DNA of 64,000 nt from Tetranychus cinnabarinus (lineage: Eukaryota; Arthropoda; Arachnida; Trombidiformes; Tetranychidae), in the NCBI GenBank assembly GCA_022266195.1, contig WHVY01000001.1:14942001-15006000 (forward strand), in the 5' to 3' direction. The notes below the pieces were generated by a model. It was not told the origin of the DNA. It was given only the letters and a program-made list of their open reading frames with translations, and did no database searches. Below are positions 44,646 to 58,668 of this stretch, one piece after another. Position 1 is the stretch's first letter. Each line of letters starts with the position of its first letter. A program made the translations under genes and the position numbers.

Positions 44646-45143
44646 GTCGATATGAATTAGTTGAAACAATTAAAACACCAAAATTCGAAGAAAGAAAATT
44701 GAGCTTTTTTCCAAACTTTAATTTGTTAAATTAATTTCACTATAAAAAAACTCAACTGGACTGTGTAAATTAGAAAGGAAAACTGTTGATGATTTTAAGC
44801 TTAATCAAAAGTTGTATGAGAATAAATGCGAAGAAAAAGCTAGTTTGGTCAGCGTGAAACTACTCAATAGGATAATTTGATGATAATTATTATCAATTTA
44901 GCTCTAAACACTGATGCAATCTTCTAATCAGTTCAATGGAGCGCCATCTTTTATGATGCTCCACAATGAGTATCTAGCTACCTCCATCTGACGGTGAATT
45001 TTGTTGTTATTCTTGTCAAATCAAATTGAACAAAAACAGTTGTTTTACAGCTGAACTTATGATCTGGTTTCATCATCACTTTTTGTTTCGAGTTTTTTTC
45101 TTTCTAATTCTAATTTTTTCTCGTCAATTTCATTAATTACAGT
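44646..45143. promoter_or_regulatory. Divergent region upstream of NCAPG
   Basis: About 500 bp between head-to-head start codons, holding both promoters. No specific motif recognised. Confidence 0.4.
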
Positions 45144-48100
45144 ATGAAATTAAGAAAACGTGATAAAAATCCTGGTGCTCCATCTGTTCCACCCGCTCCA
45201 TCCGCTACATCATCAACATCTTCCTCATCATCCATTGCTAGCAGTACAGCCAAACGAGCGGGAAAAAGTACCAGAGGTCGATCAAAAGCAGCCAGAAAAA
45301 TTCTTAAGGAGAAACATGCCCCCAATGAAGATGATAATGGTAAATCAGTTGATATTGACATCATGGCCGATATATTTCAAAAATGTCAGCATCTTCGCTT
45401 TCATGAGGAATGCATAAGTAAATTCCGGGTAATTTACCATGAAATCAGCCATAAAGATTTCTGTTCCAAGCTCAGCCATTTTATCAAGATTTTCCTCCGT
45501 AATGATCCAAAAAGTCCTTTCACTAAACATTGTATTCAGTTTATTCCTAAGTTGATCAACACATTGGACAATGAGAAAAAAGGAGTTGATCTAAAAGGTA
45601 GGTCTATTTACCTCCAAAAACTAAAAGACATTATCATTTTGTTTTTACAAGGTTTTCATAATGATATTTTTTTCAATTTGTAACTTTTTGTTTTTCTTAA
45701 AGTCGATGAAACTGTTGACGAATTAGGTGAATCTATGTTTGGTGAAGAAATTTTCACAGAAGCATCAAGTGGAAAGGATTGTGTAATTGATTATATTCTA
45801 TCTGAGCTCCTGATCAAAGAGCTTGCCTCTGTCAACACTGCTGTCCGTCAAAACTCATGTAGCCTTATTTTAAGGCTTCTTCATGGAGTTAATGACATCC
45901 GTCGAGATATTTATAATTCACTTCAACTTGCATTGTTGGATCGCTTGGCTGACAGAAATTTTCTTGTTCGCGCTCTTGCGGCCTATACATTGAGAAGGTT
46001 TCAAGATACAAGCAGGCCTGATGATCCCGTTTTGACAGCCTATCGTTTCCATCTTACTAAAGACCCTGCTTTCCAAGTTAGATTAGCAGTTCTCATGTCC
46101 ATTGAATCATCTTCTGAAACTTTACATTTCATCATTAAAAAAGTTCGAGATGTTAAAGCAGTCATTAGAAAGCAAGCATACATTAAACTTGCTGAACATG
46201 TACCTTTGAAGATGCTTTCAGTTGCACAGAGAAATTTAGTACTCAAGGAAGGACTCAACGATAGACATCCTAATGTGCGAAAAACTGTTGAAGAAAGGCT
46301 GCTTGCAGCATGGCTCAAGCATTGTGATGATGATGTTATTCGACTTTTGGTTGAAATCGATGTGCTAGCAGATTTGAAAATTTCAAAGAAAATCCTCTAC
46401 ATATATGCAAATCAGTTGATGGAAACAGCTTGTGATCAATTTGGAACGAAATTTCACTCTCTGGTTCATCATTTTCGAGAATCCTATCTTGATCATGACA
46501 AATTGTTGATAGAAGAACATTTGACTCCAGAAAAGGTCTTGATCTGGCAATGCCTAAATACCTTTATTAAATCTAATGAAGATAAATTTATCAAATTGGC
46601 GGATAAAAGATTTGCTACGACATCAGGCAACCCAGCAGCAAATACATCATTACCTAACAATGAGAAGTTTACGGAAGCCGAGACTTTAGCCGAAGAATGG
46701 GCAAACCAAGCAATGGGAGAAAGCTCGAATCAACTTAAAGATGACTCTCAAATTGCTGATTACTTGTTACCTGAATTACCTCATATGTGTCAATATTTAA
46801 GAAAGTAAGTTGCTTTAAATCAAGTTTCATGAACCAATTTATCAACTTATCCCATTTTTTCATCTCTTCATTCTAGATTCGTTGAAACTGTCGATTCTTT
46901 ACCTGAATCTACATCTTCTGAAGAAATCGATGGTAAAGAGTTCGTGTACAAACAATTGGTTTCCATTCTTCTTTTGTTCGACGTTTGCGATGAAGCTCAG
47001 CAAAACTATCTATTAGAAATGATTCACACCATTATCTTTTCACCTAATCTTCATATTGTATTCGAAGATAGCATTTCACCAATCATGAAGTTTATCGCAA
47101 GGCGAATTTTCAAAGATTCAACCCACCTGCTCGAGTTTACTGCTGAATGTACTAGTAAAGTTTACAATTTAGCCGCAGAAGTCAGTGTCGAGGATGCTAT
47201 ACCCAAATCGAAAACTCCTGAGCCAAGTAATGATACCGAAAGCAATTATGATGTTGATTATGCACGATTGACCATGGAAATAGAAGAGATTAGAGATAAA
47301 ATAGAGAAAGCAGAAACAGAAGTGGAGAAAGATCATGTGGAAACTCAAAAGATCAAGATGAAATTGATTGAACTACAAACAGAACGTGAGAGGTTACAAG
47401 CTAGGCGTGCTAATCGAATAAGTCCCATGTCACAACAGATCCCTCCAAGTCAAGTTCCCCTGTCTCAACCTTTCAATTTGAATGATCATCCTGAAACTCT
47501 ACTCAAATGTTTACAAATTTTTGTTGGAGCCCTTGAACATGGCAAATTTGACTCAGCTCACACTCTTATTTTCCATCATATTGACTCAATTGTAATACCC
47601 GGTGTTATTGAAAAAGAAGAACGAATTCGTGCTCTTGCTGTTAAAGCTTTAGGACTTTCCTGCATTCTCAGTGATTCATTATTTAAGCAGCATTGTAATC
47701 TTTTAATGCAGATTCTCAGCATTGATTCTGAAACTATTCGAATCATTGCCTTACAAAGCTTTTTGGATTGTCTTTGCAAACATGGAATAGAACCTTTAAT
47801 TAAAAAGCCAGAAACATCACCAAATGTGCGAAGGTCCTCAGCAAGACTAATCGAAGATGACATTGCAAATCTTAATATTGAAGGAGCGGGTGCTGATCTG
47901 GAAAGTATTGGTGAAGCAGAAACTCAAGCTGATTTGCAACAATCAATGATGGAAGATAATGACGAAGATGCTGAGGAATTAGAATCAGAAGCTGATATGA
48001 CTATCAACAGTCAGAAACGTGTTCGTCCCTTTGAAACTTTAAACAAAAACTCTGAACAAGATATAATAAATTCCCTTGTTGAAATTTTCACCGAAAGACT

Positions 48101-49097
48101 TTTCAACTGTGGAATTGATCGGATTGAAGAGTCAGCTATTGAAGGTTTTGCTAAACTGATGATTCTTGGAGTTATCTATTCGCCATCACTACTCTCTCGA
48201 TTCATTATAACTTGGTATCTTCCTGAAACAAAACCCAACATTTTGCAGTTTCTCGGTGTTTTTATTCCAATTTACGTTGGCTCTGAGAGTAAATATGTTC
48301 GAGAAGATGATCATATTATTGTTACTGGGCAAACTTGTCTAGTTGACTGCTTCATTGATACATTGGAAATACTTTACGAAGCTAAAAATGCTATTCATAA
48401 AGAACCAGAAGAGCTCCGACTGTTCCATTTCTTACCGAATCTCGATGATAGCACTCAATATCGTCAAATTGACTTGAAAAATGTTACGAGTTTCATGTTG
48501 AATTTGGTTAAACCTAATCAACATAAAAATCTTCTAAGTAACTTGCTTTATAAAATGTTTTCCATTGTCACGAGTGAAGATCAAATATATAAATTTTATG
48601 AAGACTTTTTAGTTGAATATCTTCTCAAAGCTGCCTTACGTTTATCATTGGATGATATCGATGATAATGTTTTTGGTGAACTCCGTCCAGTTATGATGAA
48701 AATTATTACAAGAATGAAAGCTCGTGTCGAGGATATGCGAGCAAGCCGTCGCAAAAAGATTGAAAAATTTATTCGATCTTTTCTTGTGTTTTACAAATCA
48801 TTGGGTCGAGGTGAACTTAATGCATCAATGTCTAGGCCCTCAAGTCAGATGGATGATGAAGCAGAAGCTGCTGACTATGATGAACTCGATCAGATGGAAG
48901 GAGATTTGGATTTAGACCCATTAGGATCAATGCCTGGATCAAAAGATGACTCAAAAGAAAACAATGATGAAGCCGGATCAGATGGAGAGAAAGACGAAGA
49001 AATTGCAGCAGAAGATGACTGTAATGACGATGTTGACTCGTTGTCAGATGTCTCAGAGACTTTAAGATGGTCAGATATTGATGAGCCTGAATCTTAG
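45144..49097 (+). CDS. NCAPG: Condensin complex subunit 3 (CAP-G)
   Basis: Exons 45144-45597, 45703-46804 and 46877-49097 give 1258 residues, somewhat longer than the human protein (1015). A Ser/Pro-rich basic head (residues ~1-55) is followed by HEAT repeats, with the family segments DRLADRNFLVRALAAYTL, DVKAVIRKQAYIKLAEHV and LKEGLNDRHPNVRKTV. A coiled coil rich in Glu/Lys (near 47270-47410) breaks the solenoid, then more HEAT repeats and an acidic C-terminus follow. CAP-G binds CAP-H and DNA within condensin I and compacts mitotic chromosomes. Introns are short (105 and 72 bp) and keep frame exactly. Confidence 0.93.
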
Positions 49098-49713
49098 TTG
49101 TTGATGCTAAAAAATATGTAAATCTAAAAATCAGCGACTTTTTCATTTCAATGGTTTATTTGTCAAAATTATATGTATCAGTCCTGCCACAATGTTGGGC
49201 AGTGCTAAGTTATCTTACTTAACTTCCAGTCACAAAATCATCATTTTTGTTTATTAGCCATCAGTTTTTCTTGTAAACTTTATCATTCAATTATATATTT
49301 TTTCAATCTTATTATGCTTTTGCAAACAATTCATTGTTTAAATCATTTCGAATCATGTTTTGAATCAATAAAATATGTTGCGGATCCAATGTAAGTTACA
49401 GTTCGAGATGAACGAATCCGGCTAACAGCTTTGTTTGACAAAAAAAGTTGAAATTACTACAATATTTAAATGTTAATTTAGGTCGCCACATCCAAAACTC
49501 GTTTGCAATTGATGTGTTCAATTTGATAGTTATTTAAGGAAGTAGACTAAATATTTTCAGGTCTCAATACATTTGTTTACCACAAATGATAGTCTTTAGA
49601 TAGCAACAGCTGATATATAAACTCTTCAAATCAATGTAATTTTCATATTTGTTTTCCTCTTTTGTTTTGTTTGTTTCAATTTTATTTTCTATTTTTTTCA
49701 ACAAATTAGTGAT
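49098..49713. other. Intergenic NCAPG-COASY with polyadenylation signal
   Basis: An aataaa at 49367-49372 (after gaatc) is a likely poly(A) signal for NCAPG, ~270 bp past its stop. The remaining ~340 bp should contain the COASY promoter. A T-rich run precedes the COASY start. Confidence 0.5.
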
Positions 49714-51437
49714 ATGTTTAATTGTGGGTTACTGTTGATTCATTCTCCATTAAATAAGATTCCAACTAAAATTGGACACTTTCTCAATGAGGCAAAGTCA
49801 TTGGTAAGTCAAGTTCTCTACATCAAAGTTGAACGAAATCCAACCGAAGACATTGGTCTCAACCAACAATCAGATGATAATCATTATTACGTACCTAGTA
49901 TTTATCGAGCAGCTAGCTCAAGAGTCCCTCATTTAGATGTCCGAGTTATAATCAAGCCACAATTATCTAGTTTTCGCTATCAACCTCAAATTCTCCTTTG
50001 TAACCATCCTTTGGATCACATTAATACAAAGTAAGTAGTGCCTTCAATTTACTCCAAAAATGCACTTGATAAAGCTCAAAGCTTATTGTGATAAGTGAAC
50101 GAGTGCACTAGCTGTAAATTGATTTTAGTTCAATGAAAAATTTTGCTAACTTTAACCAAGAGCATTTTTTAAAATTGATTTTTGTTTGTTTTCCTCTCAC
50201 AACCAGAAATTTCCCTAGTCTAGTGGGAAGTAAAGTTGATCTTGGCCAATTCAAAGAAATAAAGATAATCAATAGTCCAGATGAGGCTGCGGATTCAGCA
50301 TCAGTATCTTCAACGCACATAGTCAAGCATGATCATGTTTGTCTTGGTGGAACATTTGATAACCTTCACAATGGCCATAAAGTATTACTTAGTGAATCCC
50401 TGATACGTACCAATAAATCAATGACTATTGGAGTTACTGATGTTAATATGATTAAAAAAAAGGTTCTCTGGGAATTAATCAAACCATTAGAGGAACGGAT
50501 TGATGATGTTAGTCAATTTTTAACCGATGTCTGTGATTCGATTGAATATAAAATTGTCGGAATCACAGATCCTTTTGGACCAGCAATTGTCGATCCACAA
50601 TTGAGTTGCATTGTGGTCAGCGAGGAAACATTAAAGGGAGGCGAAAAGATCAATACTATTCGAGAAGAAAAAGGAATGAACAAGCTTGAAATTTTCAGCA
50701 TTGGTTTGGTCAAAGATGAAGCGCATGAAAGTGCCCATGAAGAAGACAAAATAAGCTCATCAAGTCTACGCATGAGAAAACTTGGAACTTTGCTCAGGAA
50801 ACCAGTTCCTCGAGATCATTTACCTCGACGACCATATCGTATTGGTCTGGTTGGAGGAGTTTGTTCAGGCAAATCCACAATCTGTCAACATCTTTCAGAT
50901 CTCGATATCGTAACTCTAAATGCCGATGTAATAGCCCATTCGACTTATGCCAACCCTAACGCTATCGCTTACTCCAAGATAGTTGAAGCTTTTGGTTCAG
51001 ATATTGTTAATCCAGATAAATCAATTAATCGACAAAAGCTGGGTTCAATTGTCTTCTCTAATGCAGATAAATTGGCTCAATTAAACTCTATAGTTTGGCC
51101 AGCAACCAAGGAGCTAATTGAACAAAGAATTGGTGAAATTTCTGATGAACACGATATTGTCGTCGTTGAAGCTGCTTTAATGTTGGAAGCAGGCTGGCAA
51201 GATCAATTTCATCAAATATGGGTATCAATCGTTACTGAAGAAGAAGCAATCAAGCGTTTAGAGGAGCGAAATGGTTTGGATGAAGAGGAAGCACGTAAAC
51301 GAATAGCTAATCAAATGTCCAGCCATGAGCGAGTTCAACATGCGAATGTAGTTTTCTCATCACAATGGGAACGAGAATTCACACAGAAACAAGTCAATAA
51401 AGCAGTTGAAATGGTGCGAAGTCAATTTTTAAATTGA
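49714..51437 (+). CDS. COASY: Bifunctional coenzyme A synthase
   Basis: Exons 49714-50030 and 50207-51437 give 515 residues (human 564). An N-terminal region with LLLIHSPL is typical of animal COASY. The phosphopantetheine adenylyltransferase domain begins at GGTFDNLHNGH (~153-163), with the nucleotidyltransferase HxGH-type motif as NGH; VVSEETLKGG is also conserved. The dephospho-CoA kinase domain begins with the P-loop GGVCSGKS (~321-328) and includes EAALMLEAGWQ and the RxxxQM segment. It catalyses the last two steps of CoA synthesis, in mitochondria or at membranes. An ATG at 50133 lies within the intron and is not used. Confidence 0.93.
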
Positions 51438-51989
51438 ATCAAAAGCCAAATGAAAAACAAAATTTTATAAAGCATGTTATTTTTGTTACAAGCTACAATT
51501 GTTTTGATAAAATCATTGATTCATCCAGCGACTTCGTACTTTATTCCAAAATTTACCTCATATTGATACAATCAACTCATGCAATTTGTTAATCACAATT
51601 GAAACAATCCAGTTAACCAAATAAAAGTGAAAGGAAAGCCAAAATTTGTCAATATCATTCATCGGTCCAGAATCAGATTCACTTGACTGTCTTTATTGGT
51701 AAAAAACCGATGCCACAATTTGTCTCATGGAATCAGTCAACTCGGTATTCAGTATATTCACATCACCATCACTTGCATCATCATCACCAATAAATAAAAT
51801 ACAGAAAAGTAGCAAAAAATTTTCTATCCATGATATACCAAGCATATTATGATAAATCTTTCTTTTCCTTCTCTCCTTTCTGTCTTTTCATTTCTTTTCT
51901 TTATTTGTTCCTTTCCTTTCCACTTTCTATTACCTAGTAGCTAAGTAATCCTATTCATTTACCTTTTGTTGTCTTTCCTTCTTTCTCTT

Positions 51990-52012
51990 ACTCTCTCTCT
52001 CTCTCTCTCTCT
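51990..52012. repeat. (CT)n microsatellite
   Basis: Uninterrupted ct dinucleotide run within a longer pyrimidine-rich stretch (about 51850-52090). Confidence 0.85.
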
Positions 52013-55000
52013 TCATCCTTATCATTATCATCATCAACAATTTTTGGTTCCTTTTGATAAACAACAATCAAACCCTCCTTCACTTCTCCATCTCTTCAAT
52101 TAATTGTGAATCATCACCATGTTACCTGTGATTCCTTTGACTGTTTTTTTCTCCTTTTTTTCTTCTTCCTCTAAATCTCTCCACGAGCCATCAAAGGCTC
52201 ACTTTTACCTTCATAATTAGTTAAACTGATTGCTTTCCGTTGCTTTATGATTTATCAACAAAAACAGTCCAATTCGCTTGATTCACAGTTTCTTTTCACA
52301 ATTTTTGCTCTCCAACAACTTTCATTGCAAGTCAATCATTTTCACCTGAGTCTTTCCTCTTGACAGTACTTCCAATGTTCAAAAAAAATAACAATCATTC
52401 CTACGACAATTTAATTCATCTTATACCTTCCAATTTACACATATTACACATTTAACAATTGTTAATCAAGGCTAACAACTGTCTGTTGATTTAAGTATCA
52501 CAGGCAAATTGTCAAGGCTTCAACACTTTACCATCAACTTGTTTACCCTGAAATAGCGTATATTTACAAAGAAAGAATGAAAACAAAAAAAAGAGGTTTA
52601 AATTAATGATCATTAGCATGTTAATTAATCATTAATTTGTCCATCTCACTTTCAATTTGATGACCAAAAGAAAATGAGATTATTTTGTTTAAATTAATTG
52701 AAGCAACCAATGAATCAATGTTATACAGTTTGAACGCCGTAAGGTTTTTAACTGTTGACAGCTGTGGTACTTCATCAATCATTGGTTAATCAGTTTAATT
52801 TAGTTGATATTTAAAAATAAATCTCAATAAGCACTTAAAGTGTTAATCAAATGCAACATAAATTCAGTTTCCAATTGTTGACCATTTTTAACCAAATCCT
52901 TTGCTTAACCTTTTTATGCAACCATTAAAAATAGTCAAACCTTAACGTCCATTGAATGTAATGGTGAACAATAAATGAAGGATGTTTATTAATTAGATGG
53001 TTTATTGTTGAAAGACAAAAGGCTGTCCGAGCATTTAAATGTTTCCGGTAAGTTAATTGTATTTAATTAATAATGAATAGAGTTGCGTTCATTATACAAC
53101 ACTTATAATTGAAAGGTAATGTCCGTTGATGATTGTTTTTATTTTAAGGTTCACTATGAAGATGAAAATGATGATCATCTCTTTCCTTTCATTTGGCTCA
53201 TTATCTTTTGGCTTCTAAAAAAGGATAAAAGTTCAATATCAATGTCAAAAGGTATATCACCTTCATGGTTTCTTGATTGTAGTTAATTTAGGAAACAATT
53301 GATGCATAAACATAGCGACTTTATCCTTTTTATTATCAACTTTTATTTGATCCTTAGTGGGAGGTAAAATCCAGTGAAATATGATAATTTTGTTTTTCAC
53401 CTGATAAACTTCCGTAACTTACTCCATCATCATTACCTGACTTTTTTTTCATCTAGACATTACAATATATCTAAATAGGAACGTTGTGATGATGAAAGGG
53501 AAAAAATTGAATGAATTAGCTGATGAATGAAAAACTATCAGATACATTTTTGTATTATCATTATTTTTGAGGCTCATCAAGAGAGTTGAGCTGATGAAGT
53601 CTTCCTGTTTGTATTCAGTAAATCGTACAAGTTGAAGTTGTTTTGTTTCGAGGCTTAGGCAATGGATAACAAGTGGCTGGTGCAGTAACACTCACTGATC
53701 CAGGTTGACTCTTGATCCTTAGACAGCCAGTCTCTTGTGTACACGTCTAATGTATCTAGACTCGTATGTATATCTATTGAATTGGCTATGGTACAATGAA
53801 ACTGAATACAATAGACGGATCGATGGCTCTTAGAGCGAGAAAAATAACAACAAGATGATAAAAGAAAAGGAAACTTTTTTTTTCTTTCTCTATCTTCTTC
53901 CTTTACCTTAACAACATCCTGACTATCATCATCATAAAATATAATGAGAATGAGAATGATGGCAAAAAAAGATCATGCAATTGTTTAAATATTGTGGTAT
54001 ATGTGATTACATATGGCATTATTCAACAGATACAAAAGGCCAAAGGAATATTTTGCCCTTTTCTTGAAAGCTAATTAGTGGATTACCTTTTCAAGCTTTG
54101 GGTACATCGCTGGTCACAGATTGAAACTCAAAATTACTGTTCAATGTGATGATAAATATTTCACGATCGCAGCACGAACAAGATTCTAGTTCAATGTAAT
54201 CTGAGTAGATCACAAATTGTTACAACGCGAACAGAAATTTTCTCTTTTCAAATTTTCCTTCAACCGATTTTGATTGTATCTGAATTCAATAAGAAATGAA
54301 ATGTTACAGAGTTTCAATATTTACTTGAAACGATTCTGAGGATTCAATAGCAAGAAAAATTACCAACAATGAAAGAGCAATGAATCAGTAACAGAATAGC
54401 TGTTGAGTCTATCCAGTTGGACAAACGCAATTTATTTATTAATCAAGTAATCAAGGCATACAATTGAATATTAATCAATTTAAATTTCATTTCAATCCTG
54501 AAATACTGAGAGTACATTAGAATGATTACCTTTTTCCCCGTTCTCTTCTTCCTGATCTTACCTTTTTCCAACTCATAATTCAATGTCAAAATTGAAATGT
54601 TTTGCCTTCTCGGTTGACTTTACAAACTTTTGCCAAATTGTTATTAATGTAAATGGCGAGTGAAGAGTTGACAAACATGTAATCATCTTTTAATCAATAA
54701 TACAATTGCAGGTATAAACAGGAGACCCATTATTTGATCTACTTGTAAGTAGTTACCTTAATAGCATCACATCACAAGGCAAACAAGCCACAAAAAAAAG
54801 ACGAAACAGATGAGCAAAAGCAAAATACTTATTACAGCTTTCATGTAAACGCTCCCATCAACAGAGCAAAAAAAGGATGATAATTCTAATGATTTTGATG
54901 ATGATGATCAAGGAAACTTAATGGATGTTACATTATGATTAAAAATTATGACCTAATCATCATCATCATCTTGATCATCCATCGTAACGCCTTCTTCTTC

Positions 55001-55980
55001 TTCTTTATGAGTTATGGTATTTTCCTTGATATTAACATCAATTAAATTATTACATTGATTCGTTTGCGATTATTTGGCTTGTTCATTTATTTCTAATCAT
55101 TATCACTCCTTGTCAAACCAGAAATGTCAAGCTACCATTAAAAAATTGAATGTTGAGTTGGAAAAAAAGCGAGACAATTTTTCTTCATCAAAAAATTGAG
55201 TTCAAAACATTTCATTTCATTTCATTTTTTTTTCATCACTTTTTACACTTGTTCATCCTTTCCACTATCAGTCATAATCATTTACTTTTCAACCCAAAAT
55301 CCTGATGATCGATAGCTAATTACATTCAGTGGTTTCTAATTTAAAACCTGCTGATCAACTCATGTTTATCAATTCATTTAATTGGTAAATTTGATTAATT
55401 TCATTGGTTAATCACCATATTTTACCCAAAATTAAAAGATTAACAAGTTTCATTGTTGAACATGAACAATCAGTTGATAAATGAACAGAAAAAGTCATTT
55501 CTTGGAGTTACCTAAAGATTCAAGGTTAAGTTTCATACAAAAATGTAAACCTTTCAACTTTGAATCTTCAAGTGAATAACTTGTAACAATAAAGATTCAT
55601 CATGTTTACCGAACCTTTTCAGTTTCAAGAAACAAGAAACAAATCTTGAGTAATGTACAAAAGCAAAGGCAACAACAAGATTATTAATGTTTAACCGTTA
55701 GATGACGCTGACTTGTTTTGGTAAAGTTTACTCAAAAAGTTGAGTTTACTCATGAAAATAAAAGACTTTTGGTTTGCTATAGAAACAATGAACTTATCAG
55801 ATGAATAGCGATGAAAAAACAAAGAAATGATAGACTCATCCTGACTGGACTCTTTTGGTCCAACTGATGATCATCTTCCTCCTCCGCCTCCTTTTTTTGT
55901 CATCAGTGGGATGTGTGACTATCAAGTACAACCTTTTATTGGCCTGTAAGAAACAAAAGTGCATAATGATGATCAATGAA

Positions 55981-56006
55981 GAGAGAGAGAGAGAGAGAGA
56001 GAGAGT
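55981..56006. repeat. (GA)n microsatellite
   Basis: Uninterrupted ga dinucleotide run. GA runs are potential GAGA-factor-like sites, but no function can be claimed here. Confidence 0.85.
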
Positions 56007-58638
56007 GAGTGAGACAAGGAAGATGCGTAAACCGACCCACCGTCATGAAGAGTGAGGAAGATGAGGAGAGGGTGGCATAAAAAGGTGGAGCTGGAAATGT
56101 CAATGAATGGTTACATGATCATGATCAATATGCTTATGAATTTATGATGAACAATTTTTCACGAAAGTTAAGGTTAAAAAGGATGATTATTAGCGGTTTG
56201 TAACACATCACATTGAGTGTGCATAAATTCAGTTCAATCCTATAAGATTCATGAGGAAGAATTTGCTTTTTCTCTCTCTTTAAATATTCCAATTTTCTTT
56301 GTCCTTTTCATTCTCATCATTATTACAACATTTCTCTCTCTCTCTCTCTATTTTACCTTCTTTATTGTGACTGTTGAAAGAGTAGCTTACCTTTGCTTTT
56401 GTTTGTTGTTAACTGATTCTAATCTTGTTCAAATAATGCAAGTTAAAAGATGGCTTTTAATGTTGAGCAAAAGTTGTCCAACAAGTTTAGCACATTGCAA
56501 TTAAGTGTCAAAAATAATTGAGTTAAACGTCATTATGTGCCTTTGCACTTCATTATAGGATGATTCTGAATCAATGGTCCACTCAGGTTATCATGATGAG
56601 AAAAGGATTAAGATATATCAGGTAACAATTGTCTGTAAAGTGGCTCAAGCTCAGGTAGAGAAACCTCTCACTTGGTTGATTCATTTTAACAAGTTAAACG
56701 TTCAAATGAAAACAACCGTTGAGATTGGATCAAAGAAGCCAATCTTACGATCCATCGTCAAGTTAAGGCTCAAGTCAAGACTGCAAGCTGCTATCAAGTC
56801 CAGTTTATCGTTAACTTAAAGATTGTGATAACGAGCAAGGTTGATGTGAGTATTGATCAAGTCAACATGGCCAATTGAACTGTCCAACTTTACCAATTTC
56901 ACACAAATTGGTGCCAATTTTAAGCTGCAAAGTGGAAAAAATTGAGACGAAAAATTTGATAAAATTTTTAAGTGAAAAGCCAATGAAGTAAATGATGATT
57001 TGATGAACCGATTATCACTAATGAGTGAATAGAGTTAGTCAATTTTAAATGTTGTTTTCCCTCAAAATGTAAAACTCTTTCAACATTTGATTGAAACATT
57101 TAATTGTTTCTTTTTTTCTTCTTCCATTGACCTTTCCCTTGATTAACTCTAATAATTCATTTCAGACTGATGGTCATCTTTATGGTAATTTTTGTTCATA
57201 GTCTTATAAGGTTCATCATTAACAGCAAACAAACAGACAATACAAAAAGTTGCAAAAAATAGGAGAAAAGTACAATTGTCAAAGTCCAGTTCAATTGTTG
57301 CTTGCTTTCAATGAGATTACTGGACCGAAATGGTCGCCATTCATTTAATAATAAGCATGATAATAATAATGGTAATGATTGTTCAATTTCAACCAACCAG
57401 GTCAACTAACTGTCTGACTTTTCATTGAAAATTGTAATCACATTTTGCTCTCAATAACTAAACTGAAGAGTAAACAATCGAATTAAAATGCAATAGAGAA
57501 ACAAAAATTGTTGATAAAGTCCAAATTAAAATGATAATGATAATGTTAATAAATTGATTGTTGAAATTTGTTTCATGATAATCTTGAAGAGGCGTTTAGT
57601 ATCGGATGGAAATGAAAAGCAAATCTAAATGAATGGGAAAAAATATTTGTATTCAATCATCATTCATCCATTTACAATATTTTCATTTGGTAAAGAGATG
57701 AGAAGAAGAAGAAGAAAATGAAGAAAAAAAAACAGAACAAAAATTGTCTTGACTCATTGCTGGAATATCATGTAATCTTGAAACATTATCATTGAGGTAA
57801 ATTGAGTTTCAAAGTTGAGTGGGTTCTGAAATTGAGATGAAAATGAAAATGATGAGAATGTGATAGATGAAGATGAGTAAAGGAGAAGAAGAAGAAAGAA
57901 GTAAAAAAGTTTCTAAACTCTTCGCCTCTTAAACTGAGATTTTGAGGTGAGAAGATTACTGTCATATTGAACAACTCATTCAATGCGACATGAAAAAAAA
58001 GGTGAACTGAATAAAGAAATGATAAAGATGGGCAAGATTCTCATTTCCATGTGAATGAAGGAAAGCATGATTGAAAGTCAAGATGGAGGCGGTTAATGGT
58101 AAAGATCAAGAACAAGATGATAGTCTGTAAATGTGCATCATCATCATGTAAGATGACTGAGCAAGAACAGAGGAAATGATAGTCTAAGTCTAACATGTTT
58201 AATGCTCTTTCCTTATCCAAACCCTTAGGCTTATGTACATTGAATGTTGATGCATTGGCTATGCTTTCCCAGGTTATACTTTAACTTGATCTCTGGGTCT
58301 CTCTCCATGTGAGATTTTACATTGTTTCTTGCAAGTAAAAACATTCATCTTGATCATCTTTCATCTCTTTAACTTGATTTATCCTGAAATCCGTTGTTCT
58401 TCCCTCTTCTTCCTTTTTTTACTAAATTAACTAAATTGAGTGTCAAATGATTTGGTTTGAGGGAAGCCAAAAGTGATTAGCTGATTGTGACGGGTAAAGA
58501 TAATCGAGACAAATGATTGTTTCAGTAAAACAACAGCTTTTTACCTTGTTACTTGTTACTCGTTGTTATTGTTGATTCAATTCATCATTAACTTTTTTTT
58601 TGCATTTCCATGATCATCATCAGTTTTAACCTTGAAAT

Positions 58639-58668
58639 GAATGATGATGATGATGATGATGGTGATCA
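58639..58668. repeat. (ATG)n-type trinucleotide repeat
   Basis: Run of gat/atg triplets with one ggt variant. Confidence 0.75.

Noticed and set aside
56217..56819. Open frames in the gene desert
   Set aside because: Low-complexity or unsupported translations with no recognisable domain and no splice context.
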